This document shows, piece after piece, positions 49,682 to 58,068 of a stretch of 64,000 nucleotides of DNA (positions are counted from its first letter, which is position 1; each line of letters opens with the position of its first letter). Both the position numbers and the translations under genes were made by a program. The notes beneath the pieces are model-generated. The model was not told the origin of the DNA. It ran no database searches and saw nothing but the letters and a program-made list of their open reading frames with translations. The DNA comes from Pseudomonadota bacterium (lineage in GTDB: Bacteria; Pseudomonadota; Gammaproteobacteria; Steroidobacterales; Steroidobacteraceae), in assembly GCA_023457495.1 (NCBI GenBank), contig JAEWLQ010000113.1:1-64000 (forward strand), written 5' to 3'.

Positions 49682-50563
49682 TCAGCGGCGCGCGAACGAG
49701 ACCAGCACCTGGGCGTACTCGGCCGCGCGAGCGGGGTTCAGGATCGGATGATTTCCTTCGAATTTGTGGCCACGCGAATTGCGCGCGCGCTCGAGTGCGC
49801 GGTTGTAGGCGGGCGCGAGGATATCGGCGTCCGACGTCATCACCAGCACGCGCTGCGAGACTTCGCCGAGCCGCGCGAGGATGTCGTGCGTGGGCCGCGT
49901 TCCCTTCGCGTCCGCGTCGGCGCCGGAAGCGATGGCCTCGTAACCGAGCTCCAGGAAATCGCGCGTGTATTCGTAGACGACGGGCAGCGTTTCCGGCGTG
50001 AGCTCGAATGACGGGTCCCACTCCTTGAGCGTCCGCAGCATCACGTCGAAAGGAAAGCTGCGATAGCCACCGTCGTCCGACAGTTTCGGCGAGAGTCCGG
50101 AGGTCGGCGTGCTCATCTTGCGCAGCTCTTCGGGCGCGAGTCCCGGCACTCCGTCGAGTACGGCGCCCGTCACCTGCGCCGGCGAGGCCAGCAGCATCTC
50201 GACGGCGATCGAGGCGGAGAACCGCCCGCCGATCACGGTGTACGGCACCGTGTGGAGCGAGCCGCAGGCTTCGAGAATATCGGCCGCGTATTGCTGGACG
50301 GTCCAGTTGCGGTTCTTCTTGTGCGAACGGCCGGTGCCCGCGATGTCGAACGCGATCGCGCGGAAACCCGCGCGCGCCAGCTGCGGCATGATGTGCTCAT
50401 ACATGCGGCCGCTGGCCGGCAACCACGGAAGCAGCACGATGTCCGGTCCCGCGCCGCAGGCGCGGAAGTGCAATTGTCCCGTCAACGTGTCCGCGAAACC
50501 GTAACGCATGGGCATCACGGCGCGGTCGTGCGGCACACCTGTTCGTTCTCTCATCAATCCCAT
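49682..50563 (-). CDS. Alpha/beta-hydrolase-fold protein lacking the usual nucleophile
   Basis: The 293-residue protein has the fold's early strands (DIVLLPWLPASGRM), AFDIAGTGRSHK in the place of the family DxxGxGxS loop, an acid in MTSDADILAP, and a late His in EGNHPILNP. The nucleophile elbow, normally GxSxG, reads GGRFS (112-116), with Arg114 where Ser should be. Either it is inactive or it uses a different mechanism. Start ATG 50563 is used; ATG 50554 or 50515 are possible. It lies 59 bp after murI and 55 bp before the DUF2339 gene. Confidence 0.75.
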   Translation of the reverse strand: MGLMRERTGVPHDRAVMPMRYGFADTLTGQLHFRACGAGPDIVLLPWLPASGRMYEHIMPQLARAGFRAIAFDIAGTGRSHKKNRNWTVQQYAADILEACGSLHTVPYTVIGGRFSASIAVEMLLASPAQVTGAVLDGVPGLAPEELRKMSTPTSGLSPKLSDDGGYRSFPFDVMLRTLKEWDPSFELTPETLPVVYEYTRDFLELGYEAIASGADADAKGTRPTHDILARLGEVSQRVLVMTSDADILAPAYNRALERARNSRGHKFEGNHPILNPARAAEYAQVLVSFARR

Positions 50564-50622
50564 CCCGTGTTCTCGACCCGGCTCAGCCGGGGCGCCAAGT
50601 GTAACCGTCTTATGGAAAGTGT

Positions 50623-51438
50623 CTAAAGATCGATCGTTTCGACTTCGCGGACGCCGATCGATGAGCCGAGGAAACGCGCACCGACCCGCGCGAAGCGTTC
50701 CGGGCTGTCCGTCGCCATGAGTTTAATGGCGCCGGAATGCTCCGCGCCGCGCAGCAGGCCACCCTGCGCCAGCAGTTCCCTGCTCGCCCGTGCCGTGGTG
50801 GCCGCCGAGTCGACCACGCGGCGGGTCGCCCCGAGCTCGGCCGCGATGGCGCCGGACAGCAGCGGAAAATGCGTGCAGCCGAGCACCACCGTGTCCACCC
50901 GCGCATCGAGGTGCGCCAGGTAACGGGCGGTGACCGACTCGACCGCGACGCCCTCGCTCCAGCCCTCCTCGGCCAGCGCGACGAAGATCTGGCAGGCGAT
51001 CTGTGTGACCACGGCATCGGCGCGCACCGCGCGGATCGCGCGTTCGTACGCGCCGCCCTTCACCGTGCCCTCCGTCGCCAGCACCGCGATGCGGCCGCTC
51101 GCGGAGACTTCACAGGCGGCCCGCGCGCCCGGCTCGATCACGCCGATGACCGGCATGTCCGGGAAGCGCTCGCGCAGGCTGGGCAAGGCGCTCGCGGAGG
51201 CGGTGTTGCAGGCGACGACCAGCGCCTTGATTCCGCGGCTCGCGAGAGCTTCCGCGGCCCGTACTGAATAACGCGCCACGGTCTGCGGACTCTTGGTGCC
51301 GTACGGCAGGCGCGCGGTGTCGCCGAGATACACGAAATCCTCATGCGGCAAATCGGCGATGAGCGCGCGCAGCACCGTCAGGCCGCCGACCCCCGAATCG
51401 AAAACTCCGATCGGCGCGTCGCTGCGCGGCTCGCTCAC
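50623..51438 (-). CDS. murI: Glutamate racemase MurI
   Basis: The 271-residue enzyme supplies D-glutamate for peptidoglycan. IGVFDSGVGGLTVL opens the protein, and the two catalytic cysteines lie in VVACNTASA (about 75) and LGCTHFPLL (about 186). DTARLPYG is also conserved. It overlaps lysS by 4 bp. The last residues (VETIDL) end at the TAA codon. Confidence 0.95.
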   Translation of the reverse strand: MSEPRSDAPIGVFDSGVGGLTVLRALIADLPHEDFVYLGDTARLPYGTKSPQTVARYSVRAAEALASRGIKALVVACNTASASALPSLRERFPDMPVIGVIEPGARAACEVSASGRIAVLATEGTVKGGAYERAIRAVRADAVVTQIACQIFVALAEEGWSEGVAVESVTARYLAHLDARVDTVVLGCTHFPLLSGAIAAELGATRRVVDSAATTARASRELLAQGGLLRGAEHSGAIKLMATDSPERFARVGARFLGSSIGVREVETIDL

Positions 51439-52967
51439 GGCGTATGCGATTCCGGACGCATGTGCGGGAACAGCAACACGTCGCGAATCGACGGCGCGTC
51501 GGTGAAGAACATCACCAGGCGATCGATGCCCACGCCGAGTCCGGCGGTCGGGGGCATGCCGTATTCGAGCGCGCGCACGAAGTCCGCGTCGTAGTACATC
51601 GCTTCGTCGTCACCGGCTTCCTTGCGCTCGACCTGCGCGCGGAAACGCGCCGCCTGGTCCTCGGCGTCGTTGAGCTCGGAGAAACCATTCGCGATCTCGC
51701 GGCCCGCGACGAAGAACTCGAAACGATCCGTGAGGAACGGATCCGCGTCGTTCGCGCGTGCCAGCGGACTCACCTCGGCGGGATACGCGTACACGAATGT
51801 CGGATCCATGAACGTGTGTTCGGCGTTCTTCTCGAAGATCTCGATCTGCAGTTTGCCCGCGCCGTCGTGCGGCTTGAACGGAATGCCCTGCTGCGTGCAC
51901 AGCTCGCGTAGATAGGCGACGTCGCGCGCGCGGCTCATGTCGAAGCCCGGCGTATGCTCGGCGACCGCATCGATCACCGAAATCCGCCGGAACGGTTTGT
52001 CGAGGTCATATTCGCGGCCCTGGTAGCTGAACTGCCGCTTGCCGAGCACGACGTCCGCGAGTCCCTGCATCGCGCGCTCGACCATCACGATCAGGTCGTT
52101 GTAGTCGGCGTACGCGACGTACAGCTCGAGCATCGTGAATTCCGGGTTGTGCCGCGTCGACACCCCCTCGTTGCGGAAATTCCGGTTGATCTCGTACACG
52201 CGCTCGAAGCCGCCGACCGTGAGGCGCTTGAGATACAGCTCCGGCGCGATGCGCAGGTACATGTCCATGTCGAGCGCGTTGTGATGCGTCTTGAACGGCC
52301 GCGCGGCCGCGCCGCCCGGGATCGACTGCAGCATCGGCGTCTCGACTTCGAGGAAATCCATCGAGTCGAGGAAATCGCGCAAGTACCGGATGATCCGGTT
52401 GCGTGCGACGAAGGTTTGCCGGCTCTGCTCGTTGACGATCAGGTCCACGTAGCGCTGCCGATAACGCGTGTCGACGTCCGACATGCCGTGCCACTTGTCG
52501 GGCAGCGGGCGCAGCGACTTGGTCAGCAGGCGCAACTCCTCGACACGCACCGACAGCTCGCCGGTCTTCGTCTTGAACAACGTGCCCGTCGCCGCGAGGA
52601 TGTCGCCCACGTCGTATTTCTTGAACGCCTCGTAGGCGTCACCGAGCGCGTCGCGCTGCAGGAAGATCTGGATCTGCCCCGTGCGGTCCTGCAGCTTGGC
52701 GAAACTCGCCTTGCCCATGATGCGCTGGAACATCATGCGGCCGGCGACGTGCAGCTTCACCGGTGGGTTGGCGTCGAACCACTCCGCCGGCTTGTCGCCG
52801 TATTCGGTCTGCAGCAACGAGGCCAGCACGTCGCGCCGGTAGTCGTTCGGGAACGCGGGCTGACCCGCGGCCCGGGCCGCTTCGCGCACGGCGGCGAGTT
52901 TCGCCCGGCGCTCCGCGATCAACTTGTTTTCGTCGGCCTTGTTCTGATCAACCGGTGCGTCGCTCAC
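51435..52967 (-). CDS. lysS: Lysyl-tRNA synthetase (class II)
   Basis: The 510-residue enzyme has the N-terminal OB-fold anticodon-binding domain (VAGRMMFQRIMGKASFAKLQD, about 68-170) and the class II catalytic core with motif 1 (FLEVETPMLQ), motif 2 (FRNEGVSTRHNPEFTMLE) and motif 3 (GLGVGIDRLVM). It starts with GTG 52967, overlapping the prfB stop by 4 bp. The prfB-lysS pair is widely conserved in proteobacteria. Confidence 0.97.
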   Translation of the reverse strand: MSDAPVDQNKADENKLIAERRAKLAAVREAARAAGQPAFPNDYRRDVLASLLQTEYGDKPAEWFDANPPVKLHVAGRMMFQRIMGKASFAKLQDRTGQIQIFLQRDALGDAYEAFKKYDVGDILAATGTLFKTKTGELSVRVEELRLLTKSLRPLPDKWHGMSDVDTRYRQRYVDLIVNEQSRQTFVARNRIIRYLRDFLDSMDFLEVETPMLQSIPGGAAARPFKTHHNALDMDMYLRIAPELYLKRLTVGGFERVYEINRNFRNEGVSTRHNPEFTMLELYVAYADYNDLIVMVERAMQGLADVVLGKRQFSYQGREYDLDKPFRRISVIDAVAEHTPGFDMSRARDVAYLRELCTQQGIPFKPHDGAGKLQIEIFEKNAEHTFMDPTFVYAYPAEVSPLARANDADPFLTDRFEFFVAGREIANGFSELNDAEDQAARFRAQVERKEAGDDEAMYYDADFVRALEYGMPPTAGLGVGIDRLVMFFTDAPSIRDVLLFPHMRPESHTP

Positions 52968-54065
52968 AGTCCCGCCTTGAGTGAAGCTTCCATGAATGGA
53001 TCGAGGTGCCCATCGAGCACCTTGTTGGTGTCGCCGATCTCGACGTCGGTGCGCAGGTCCTTGATGCGCGACTGATCGAGCACGTAGGAGCGGATCTGGT
53101 TGCCCCAGCTCACGTCCGACTTCGAATCCTCGAGCACCTTCGCCGCGGCGTTGCGCTTGTTGAATTCCAGCTCGTACAACTTCGCCTTCAGCATCTTCAT
53201 CGCGGTCGCGCGATTCTTGTGCTGGCTGCGTTCGTTCTGGCACGCCACCACGATGCCGGTAGGTCCGTGCGTGAGTCGCACCGCCGATTCGGTCTTGTTG
53301 ACGTGCTGTCCGCCGGCGCCGCTCGAGCGATAGACGTCCATCTTGATGTCGGCCGGATTCAGGTCGACCTTGATGTCATCGTCCACTTCCGGTGACACGA
53401 AGACCGACGCAAACGACGTGTGCCGCCGATTGCCCGAATCGAACGGCGACTTGCGCACCAGGCGATGCACGCCCGTTTCGGTGCGCAACCAGCCATAGGC
53501 GTATTCACCCTTGATCTCGACGGTGGCGCTCTTCATGCCCGCGACTTCACCCGCGTTCGAATCGATGACTTCCGCGTCGAAGCCGCGCGCCGCGGCCCAC
53601 TTGAGATACATGCGCAGCAGCATCTGCGCCCAGTCCTGCGCCTCGGTGCCGCCGGCGCCGGCCTGGATGTCGACGAAGGCGTTGTGCGAGTCCATCTCGC
53701 CGCGGAACATGCGCTTGAATTCGAGCTTGCGCACCTCGGCCTCGAGCTTGCCGGCGTCGCCTTCGATCTCCCGCGCCATGCCGGCATCGTTCTCGCCTTC
53801 GGCGAGCTCCAGTAGTTCGACCGCGCTGCTGATGCCGCCGGTGGCCTTGTCCATGTCGGTGAGCTCGGCCGTGAGGCGCGCGCGTTCCTTGCCCAGCTCC
53901 TGCGCCTTTTCGGGCTTCTGCCAGACGGCCGGGTCTTCGAGCTCGCGGCTTACTTCTTCGAGACGTTCTTTCTTCTGGTCGTACTCAAAGAAACCCCCTC
54001 AAGGAGATCATGCGCTCCTCCAGGTCTTTGAGCTGACGCTTCAGCTGGCCAAGTTCCAACGCCAA
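52964..54065 (-). CDS. prfB: Peptide chain release factor 2, with programmed +1 frameshift
   Basis: RF2 (366 residues) recognises UAA and UGA. It is encoded in two frames: 26 codons from 54065 to 53988, ending at an in-frame TGA (53987-53985), then, after skipping one T, 53986 to 52964. The joined sequence reads LRGFL-EYDQKKERLEEV, equal to the usual RF2 join. The SPF recognition tripeptide (KSPFDSG) and catalytic GGQ (SGAGGQHVN) are present. The start is a TTG: 54065 is preferred because AGGGG lies 7 nt upstream; TTG 54059 is the alternative. Low RF2 favours the shift, so the gene regulates itself. A frame starting only at ATG 53854 would miss the N-terminal domain. Confidence 0.93.
53984..53999 (-). 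promoter_or_regulatory. prfB recoding element
   Basis: Read on the minus strand it is AGGGGG-TTT-CTT-TGA-G: a Shine-Dalgarno-like AGGGGG three bases before the slippery CTT codon, then TGA. Spacing is the same as in E. coli (AGGGGG-TAT-CTT-TGA-C). The differences are TTT for TAT and G instead of C after TGA. Confidence 0.93.
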
Positions 54066-54104
54066 GGGATACCCCTGTTCGTGACATCAAATGGGGCGCG
54101 AATC

Positions 54105-54584
54105 CTACCTGAGCGCGCGTTCCATGAATATCGACAAAGGGTCGGGCCGATAAGGCGGAAACGCCGGAATTTCCTTGAACCCCGCGCGCCGATAGAGCTT
54201 GAGCGCGCCCACGCTGACGTTGCCCGTCTCCAGCCGCGCGAGCGGCAGCCCTTCCGCGCGCGCCCAGTCGAGCAGCCTGACGAGCATTGCGAGCGCGATC
54301 CCGCCGCCGCGCGCCTTCGGCTTGAGGTACATGCGCTTGAGCTCAGCCCAGTTGCCGCAGTTCTTCGCCGCGCCGCAGCCGACCAGCTCTCCATCCTGCT
54401 CCACGACGAGAAAGATGCTGCGCGTGCCGGCCAGTGCCTCCGGTGGATCGAAGTGATTGCTCTCGGCCGGATAAAGCGATGAGTTGAACGCGTCGAGCTC
54501 GGCGATCAGGGCGCGTACCGCCGGATCGAGCGGATTGCCCGGCCGGATGGAGTAGCTAGTTGTCTTGGCCGGGATCGAGTTCAT
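54105..54584 (-). CDS. GNAT-family N-acetyltransferase
   Basis: The 159-residue protein has the GNAT core: a central strand with LVGCGAAKNCG and ELKRMYLKPKARGGGIALAM, the last part being the R/Q-x-x-G-x-G/A acetyl-CoA loop (RGGGIA). ALKLYRRAGFKE is the typical fourth motif. The substrate cannot be read from sequence. It overlaps the recJ start region's neighbour, sharing 4 bp with the recJ stop, and lies 39 bp before prfB, so it is in the recJ-prfB-lysS transcript. Confidence 0.9.
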   Translation of the reverse strand: MNSIPAKTTSYSIRPGNPLDPAVRALIAELDAFNSSLYPAESNHFDPPEALAGTRSIFLVVEQDGELVGCGAAKNCGNWAELKRMYLKPKARGGGIALAMLVRLLDWARAEGLPLARLETGNVSVGALKLYRRAGFKEIPAFPPYRPDPLSIFMERALR

Positions 54585-56293
54585 GGCAGCACGTGATCGA
54601 CCAGCAGCTGCAGACGGCGCTCGCCTCGATATTCGTTGATGTCGAGCCGATACACCAGACGCACTTCGCCATCGGGCAGTTTCGGCGACTCCTCGGATCC
54701 TTTGAAATTGAAGGCGATCGCGTCGAAGTTGCGCGCCTGGTCATGCGTCGACACCCACATCTTGAGGTGCTTTTCGCCCACCACGCGGGCGTTGCGCACC
54801 GCGAAACGTCCGTCGAAACAGGGCTCCGGGAACGCCTGACCCCAAGGTCCCCCGTCGCGCAGCGCCTGCGCGGTCTCGAGCGCGATTTCGTCGTTCGCGA
54901 GCTCGCCGTCGGTTTCCACCCGATTGGAAGGGATCGACGGATCGCGCCAGGTGGCCACCTCGGCGTCGAAGGCGCGCGCGAAGGCATCGAGATGACATTC
55001 CTCGAGCGTCAGCCCCGCCGCCATGGCATGCCCGCCGAAGCGGCTGATGAGCTCCGGGCTGCGCGCCGCGATGGTGTCGAGCACGTCGCGGATGTGGATC
55101 CCCGGCACCGAGCGCGCGGATCCCCGCAGGGTGCCGTCGCCCGCGCGCGCGAACGCGATGACCGGACGGCGCACACGATCCTTGATGCGGCTCGCCACGA
55201 GCCCGACCACACCCTGGTGCCAGTCCGCATCGAACAGGCACACACCGTGACGCGATGCGGCGCCCTCGCCCGGCTCGCGCAGCGCGCGCACCGCCGCCAG
55301 CGCCGCGCCCTGCATGCGCGTTTCGATCTCGCGGCGCTCCGTGTTGAGTTGATCCAGTCGCGTGGCGAGGGCCAAGGCTTCGGGTTCCGAATCGGTGAGC
55401 AGGCAGCGGATGCCGATCGACATGTCGTCGAGCCGCCCGGCCGCGTTGAGGCGCGGGCCGATCGAAAAGCCCAGGTCCGCCGCGGTCAGGTCGGCGAAGC
55501 CACGATTGCTGATCGACAGCAGCGCGCGGATGCCCGGAACCGAGCGCCCGGCGCGGATGCGGCGGATGCCCTGCGAGACCAGCACGCGATTGTTGACGTC
55601 CAGCGGCACCAGATCCGCGACCGTGCCCAGGGCGACGAGGTCGAGGAATTCGGTCACGGGCGGCTGCGCGTCGAGGCCGCGCGACTCGAGGTCGCGCCGC
55701 AGCGCGGCCATCACGTAGAACGCGACGCCGACGCCCGCCAGCGCGCGGCTGCGGAACTGGCTGCCCGGCACGTTCGGATTGACGATGACGTCGGCATCCG
55801 GGAGCTGCGCCCCCGGCAGATGATGATCCGTGATCAGCACCTGGATGCCGCGCGCCCGCGCGGCCGCGACGCCGGCGTTGCTCGAAATGCCGTTGTCGAC
55901 GGTCACGATGAGCGTCGGCGCCCGCTCGGCGGCCAGCGCCACGATCTCCGGCGTGAGCCCGTAACCGTATTCGAAGCGGTTCGGCACGAGGAAGTCGACC
56001 GACGCGAATCCCCACGCGCGCAGGCAGCGCATGATGAGCGCGGTGCTCGTGGCGCCGTCCGCGTCGAAGTCGCCGACGACGAGAATGCGTCGTTCCCGGT
56101 GTTCGAGGATCAACCGCACCGCCGCTTCCACACTCTCGAGCGAACCAACCGGGATGAGCCGATCGAGACCGAGCAGAAGATCGTTGCTGTCACGCACGCC
56201 GCGGGCCGCGTACGCACGCCGCAGGACCGGATGCAGCCGGGAGTCGAGAAGTTCGTTGCCGGCGCACACGCGGCGTTCGATGACCAGTTCCAT
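54581..56293 (-). CDS. recJ: Single-strand DNA exonuclease RecJ
   Basis: The 570-residue 5'-3' exonuclease has the DHH-phosphoesterase motifs: VVGDFDADGATSTAL (motif I), TVDNGISS (motif II) and ITDHHLPG (DHH). GFADLTAADLGFSIGPRLNAAGRL follows, and a DHHA1/OB region forms the C-terminal half with SRFGGHAMAAG. RecJ acts in mismatch and recombinational repair. ATG 56293 gives the normal length; the longer open frame upstream overlaps the RpfE-like gene and is not family-like. Confidence 0.95.
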   Translation of the reverse strand: MELVIERRVCAGNELLDSRLHPVLRRAYAARGVRDSNDLLLGLDRLIPVGSLESVEAAVRLILEHRERRILVVGDFDADGATSTALIMRCLRAWGFASVDFLVPNRFEYGYGLTPEIVALAAERAPTLIVTVDNGISSNAGVAAARARGIQVLITDHHLPGAQLPDADVIVNPNVPGSQFRSRALAGVGVAFYVMAALRRDLESRGLDAQPPVTEFLDLVALGTVADLVPLDVNNRVLVSQGIRRIRAGRSVPGIRALLSISNRGFADLTAADLGFSIGPRLNAAGRLDDMSIGIRCLLTDSEPEALALATRLDQLNTERREIETRMQGAALAAVRALREPGEGAASRHGVCLFDADWHQGVVGLVASRIKDRVRRPVIAFARAGDGTLRGSARSVPGIHIRDVLDTIAARSPELISRFGGHAMAAGLTLEECHLDAFARAFDAEVATWRDPSIPSNRVETDGELANDEIALETAQALRDGGPWGQAFPEPCFDGRFAVRNARVVGEKHLKMWVSTHDQARNFDAIAFNFKGSEESPKLPDGEVRLVYRLDINEYRGERRLQLLVDHVLP

Positions 56294-56303
56294 TCGCGGC
56301 CGA

Positions 56304-57314
56304 TTATGCCTTCGACGCGGGCCGTCGATTGAGCGAGTCGAGCCAGCCGCGTCGCTTGCTCCACCAGCGCCAACCGGCGCGCGCGCCGATCCGGAACCAG
56401 CGATCGTTGACGACGATGTCGACCGAGACGAGATTTCCTTCCGACAGGGCGGCCCGCGCCGGGAGGAACCAGTTCGCCTCGGCATCGGCGAGCGAATGCC
56501 GCGGGTCGGTCATCGGGGAAAGCTCGACGATGTGATGGTCCACCGCCGGATCGAGCGCGGCGAATTGCAGCGGCGGATCGCTGGACATCGCCCGCGTGGC
56601 GCGCGCGAGCCCCGCGAACCAGACGTCTCCGCCGTGGAGCATGAACGAGGCCGGCGGCGTCACCACGGCCAGCGCCAATGCGCCGGGCCTGCCACCCCAG
56701 AACCAGAACGCCGAGATGCGCGGGTGACCGGCCCGGTGTCGCTCCTCGTTGAGCGGGGTCGCGTGCAGCCACATCTCGAGCTCCGCGCCGAGGCGTCGCA
56801 GTCCACCGGCGTTCGCGCCGCGAGGCAGCGACGGCGCCACGTCCGAATCCAGGAGCCGCGCGGGATCGACTGTCTGCGCGTCGGTCCCTTCGAGTCCGGT
56901 CAGCAGGAACCCCCGCTCACCGGCGGGATGCAGCTTCACCTCCGGCCCGAACTCGCGCGCGAAGGCCTCGCTCCAGCGACGACCTTCATCGGCTCCGACG
57001 CGCAGCAATCCGCGATCCACGAGACGTACGTGATCGAGACGAGCCTCGAGATGCACCGGCGTCGCGATCCACGCGTCGGCCGTGAATCCGGGCTCGACGA
57101 ACGCACGCGCCGCCAGCCGCGCGAGTGGCTCCTGCGCGAGCGCGGCCTGTCCGATCTGCGCCGCCAGCCATGCGCGCCAATCGGGACAAGACACCGGCGG
57201 GCGCGCGAAGCGCAGCAGCCAGGCGAGCCCCGGAAGGTCAATCGCTGTCGGAATGACGGACGCAGCCTCTTCCGGCACGTACAGGTCGGAAAGGATCAAC
57301 GTGAGGCGGCGCAT
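56304..57314 (-). CDS. RpfE-like protein of unknown function
   Basis: The 336-residue protein begins MRRLTLILSDLYVPEE and has no signal peptide or membrane segment. Its C-terminal half holds WFWGGRPGAL and WFLPARAALSEG. It resembles the Xanthomonas RpfE group, annotated as phosphoglycerate-mutase-like regulatory proteins. Linkage to recJ, prfB and lysS is also as in the Xanthomonas rpf region, which supports the match; the assignment is by recall, not by search. The biochemical role is unknown. It lies 10 bp upstream of recJ and only 20 bp from the divergent Mth938-like gene. Confidence 0.6.
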   Translation of the reverse strand: MRRLTLILSDLYVPEEAASVIPTAIDLPGLAWLLRFARPPVSCPDWRAWLAAQIGQAALAQEPLARLAARAFVEPGFTADAWIATPVHLEARLDHVRLVDRGLLRVGADEGRRWSEAFAREFGPEVKLHPAGERGFLLTGLEGTDAQTVDPARLLDSDVAPSLPRGANAGGLRRLGAELEMWLHATPLNEERHRAGHPRISAFWFWGGRPGALALAVVTPPASFMLHGGDVWFAGLARATRAMSSDPPLQFAALDPAVDHHIVELSPMTDPRHSLADAEANWFLPARAALSEGNLVSVDIVVNDRWFRIGARAGWRWWSKRRGWLDSLNRRPASKA

Positions 57315-57334
57315 GCCGGTATCGTAGCGGACCG

Positions 57335-57727
57335 ATGAAATTCACTCAGCAAGGTGCGCAGGGCGCGAACCTGATCCGCCGTTACGGCGCGGATTTCATC
57401 GCCATCGGCGAGGAAGAAATCCGCGCGAGTTGCATCGTGAGCGCATCCACGCTCACGCGCGACTGGCCGCCGCGCAGCGTCGAGGAATTGACTCCCGAAC
57501 ATTTCGCCCCGTTGTTCGCGCTCGCCCCGGAAGTCGTCGTGTTGTCGACGGGCGCCGCGCAGAAATTTCCGCGCGCCGCGCTACGGGCGGAATTCGCGAC
57601 GCGGAAGATCGGACTCGAGGTGATGGAGATCGGCGCGGCCTGCCGCACGTACAACGTGCTGGTCGGCGAGGAGCGCAAGGTGCTGGCGGCGATCCTGTTG
57701 CCGGGTCCCGAGAAGGATTCCGGGTGA
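57335..57727 (+). CDS. Mth938/DUF498-domain protein
   Basis: The 130-residue protein matches the Mth938-like (DUF498) fold: a start with NLIRRYGADFIAIGEEE, a central EVVVLSTGAAQKFP, and GLEVMEIGAACRTYNVLVGEERKVLAAIL at the end. In mitochondria the relative NDUFAF3 assists complex I assembly; bacterial members are uncharacterised. Its stop codon (TGA 57725-57727) lies inside the left arm of an inverted repeat. It diverges from the RpfE-like gene with 20 bp between starts. Confidence 0.88.
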   Translation: MKFTQQGAQGANLIRRYGADFIAIGEEEIRASCIVSASTLTRDWPPRSVEELTPEHFAPLFALAPEVVVLSTGAAQKFPRAALRAEFATRKIGLEVMEIGAACRTYNVLVGEERKVLAAILLPGPEKDSG

Positions 57728-57875
57728 AAGCACAGGGGGAGAAAGTTATCTAGCGAGGCCAATCTTTCGAAGCTGACAGACTCGATCAACTGGCGAATTT
57801 TTTCTTCTTCTGTTCGGCTTGTTCTTCTTGTTTCCGTGACTTCCCCGATCTCCCCTGTGCCTTCATCCGGAATCC
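57715..57875. repeat. Long imperfect inverted repeat downstream of the Mth938-like gene
   Basis: The left arm (57715-57742, starts GGATTCCGGGTGAAAGC, ends GGGGGAGA) matches the reverse complement of the right arm (57849-57875, TCTCCCCTGTGCCTTC... GGAATCC) over 27-28 positions with about three differences, including one extra G. The arms enclose 106 bp containing a pyrimidine-rich stretch (57796-57837). The layout resembles a REP/MITE-like element or a transposon relic. No transposase is seen. Confidence 0.75.
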
Positions 57876-58068
57876 CTCGCGTCGTTTCGCGAACGGATGT
57901 CGGCGACCGGCGACATCAAAACATGTCAAATGCTGACTGACAAGCCCCGCGCTTCCTGTACCAACAATCCCCGGGAAAAATGGCCGCGCGCGGAAGTTGG
58001 TAAAACAATGAGTTAAGACGCGTTTCGCATTCGAGAAATCACTCGAATTCCGTGCCGCAGCGTGCGGT
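57728..58068. other. 341-bp intergenic region between converging Mth938-like and pcm genes
   Basis: No gene is supported here. A minus-strand open frame (57786-58121) overlaps the pcm 3' end and has no ribosome-binding site or family similarity. The region holds most of the inverted repeat (up to 57875), an AT-richer stretch at 57911-58035 unlike the surrounding coding DNA, and two hairpins next to pcm. The lower GC and the repeat suggest an insertion or rearrangement scar. Confidence 0.7.
58029..58067 (-). terminator. Two hairpins directly after pcm
   Basis: CCGCA-GCG-TGCGG (58055-58067) begins one base after the pcm stop, and ATTCGAG-AAATCA-CTCGAAT (58029-58048) follows. Neither has an immediate T-run on the minus strand, so termination is plausible but not proven. 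Confidence 0.45.

Noticed and set aside
53854..54065. prfB read as a pseudogene or as starting at ATG 53854
   Set aside because: The in-frame TGA is the programmed frameshift site, and the upstream codons restore the normal RF2 N terminus.
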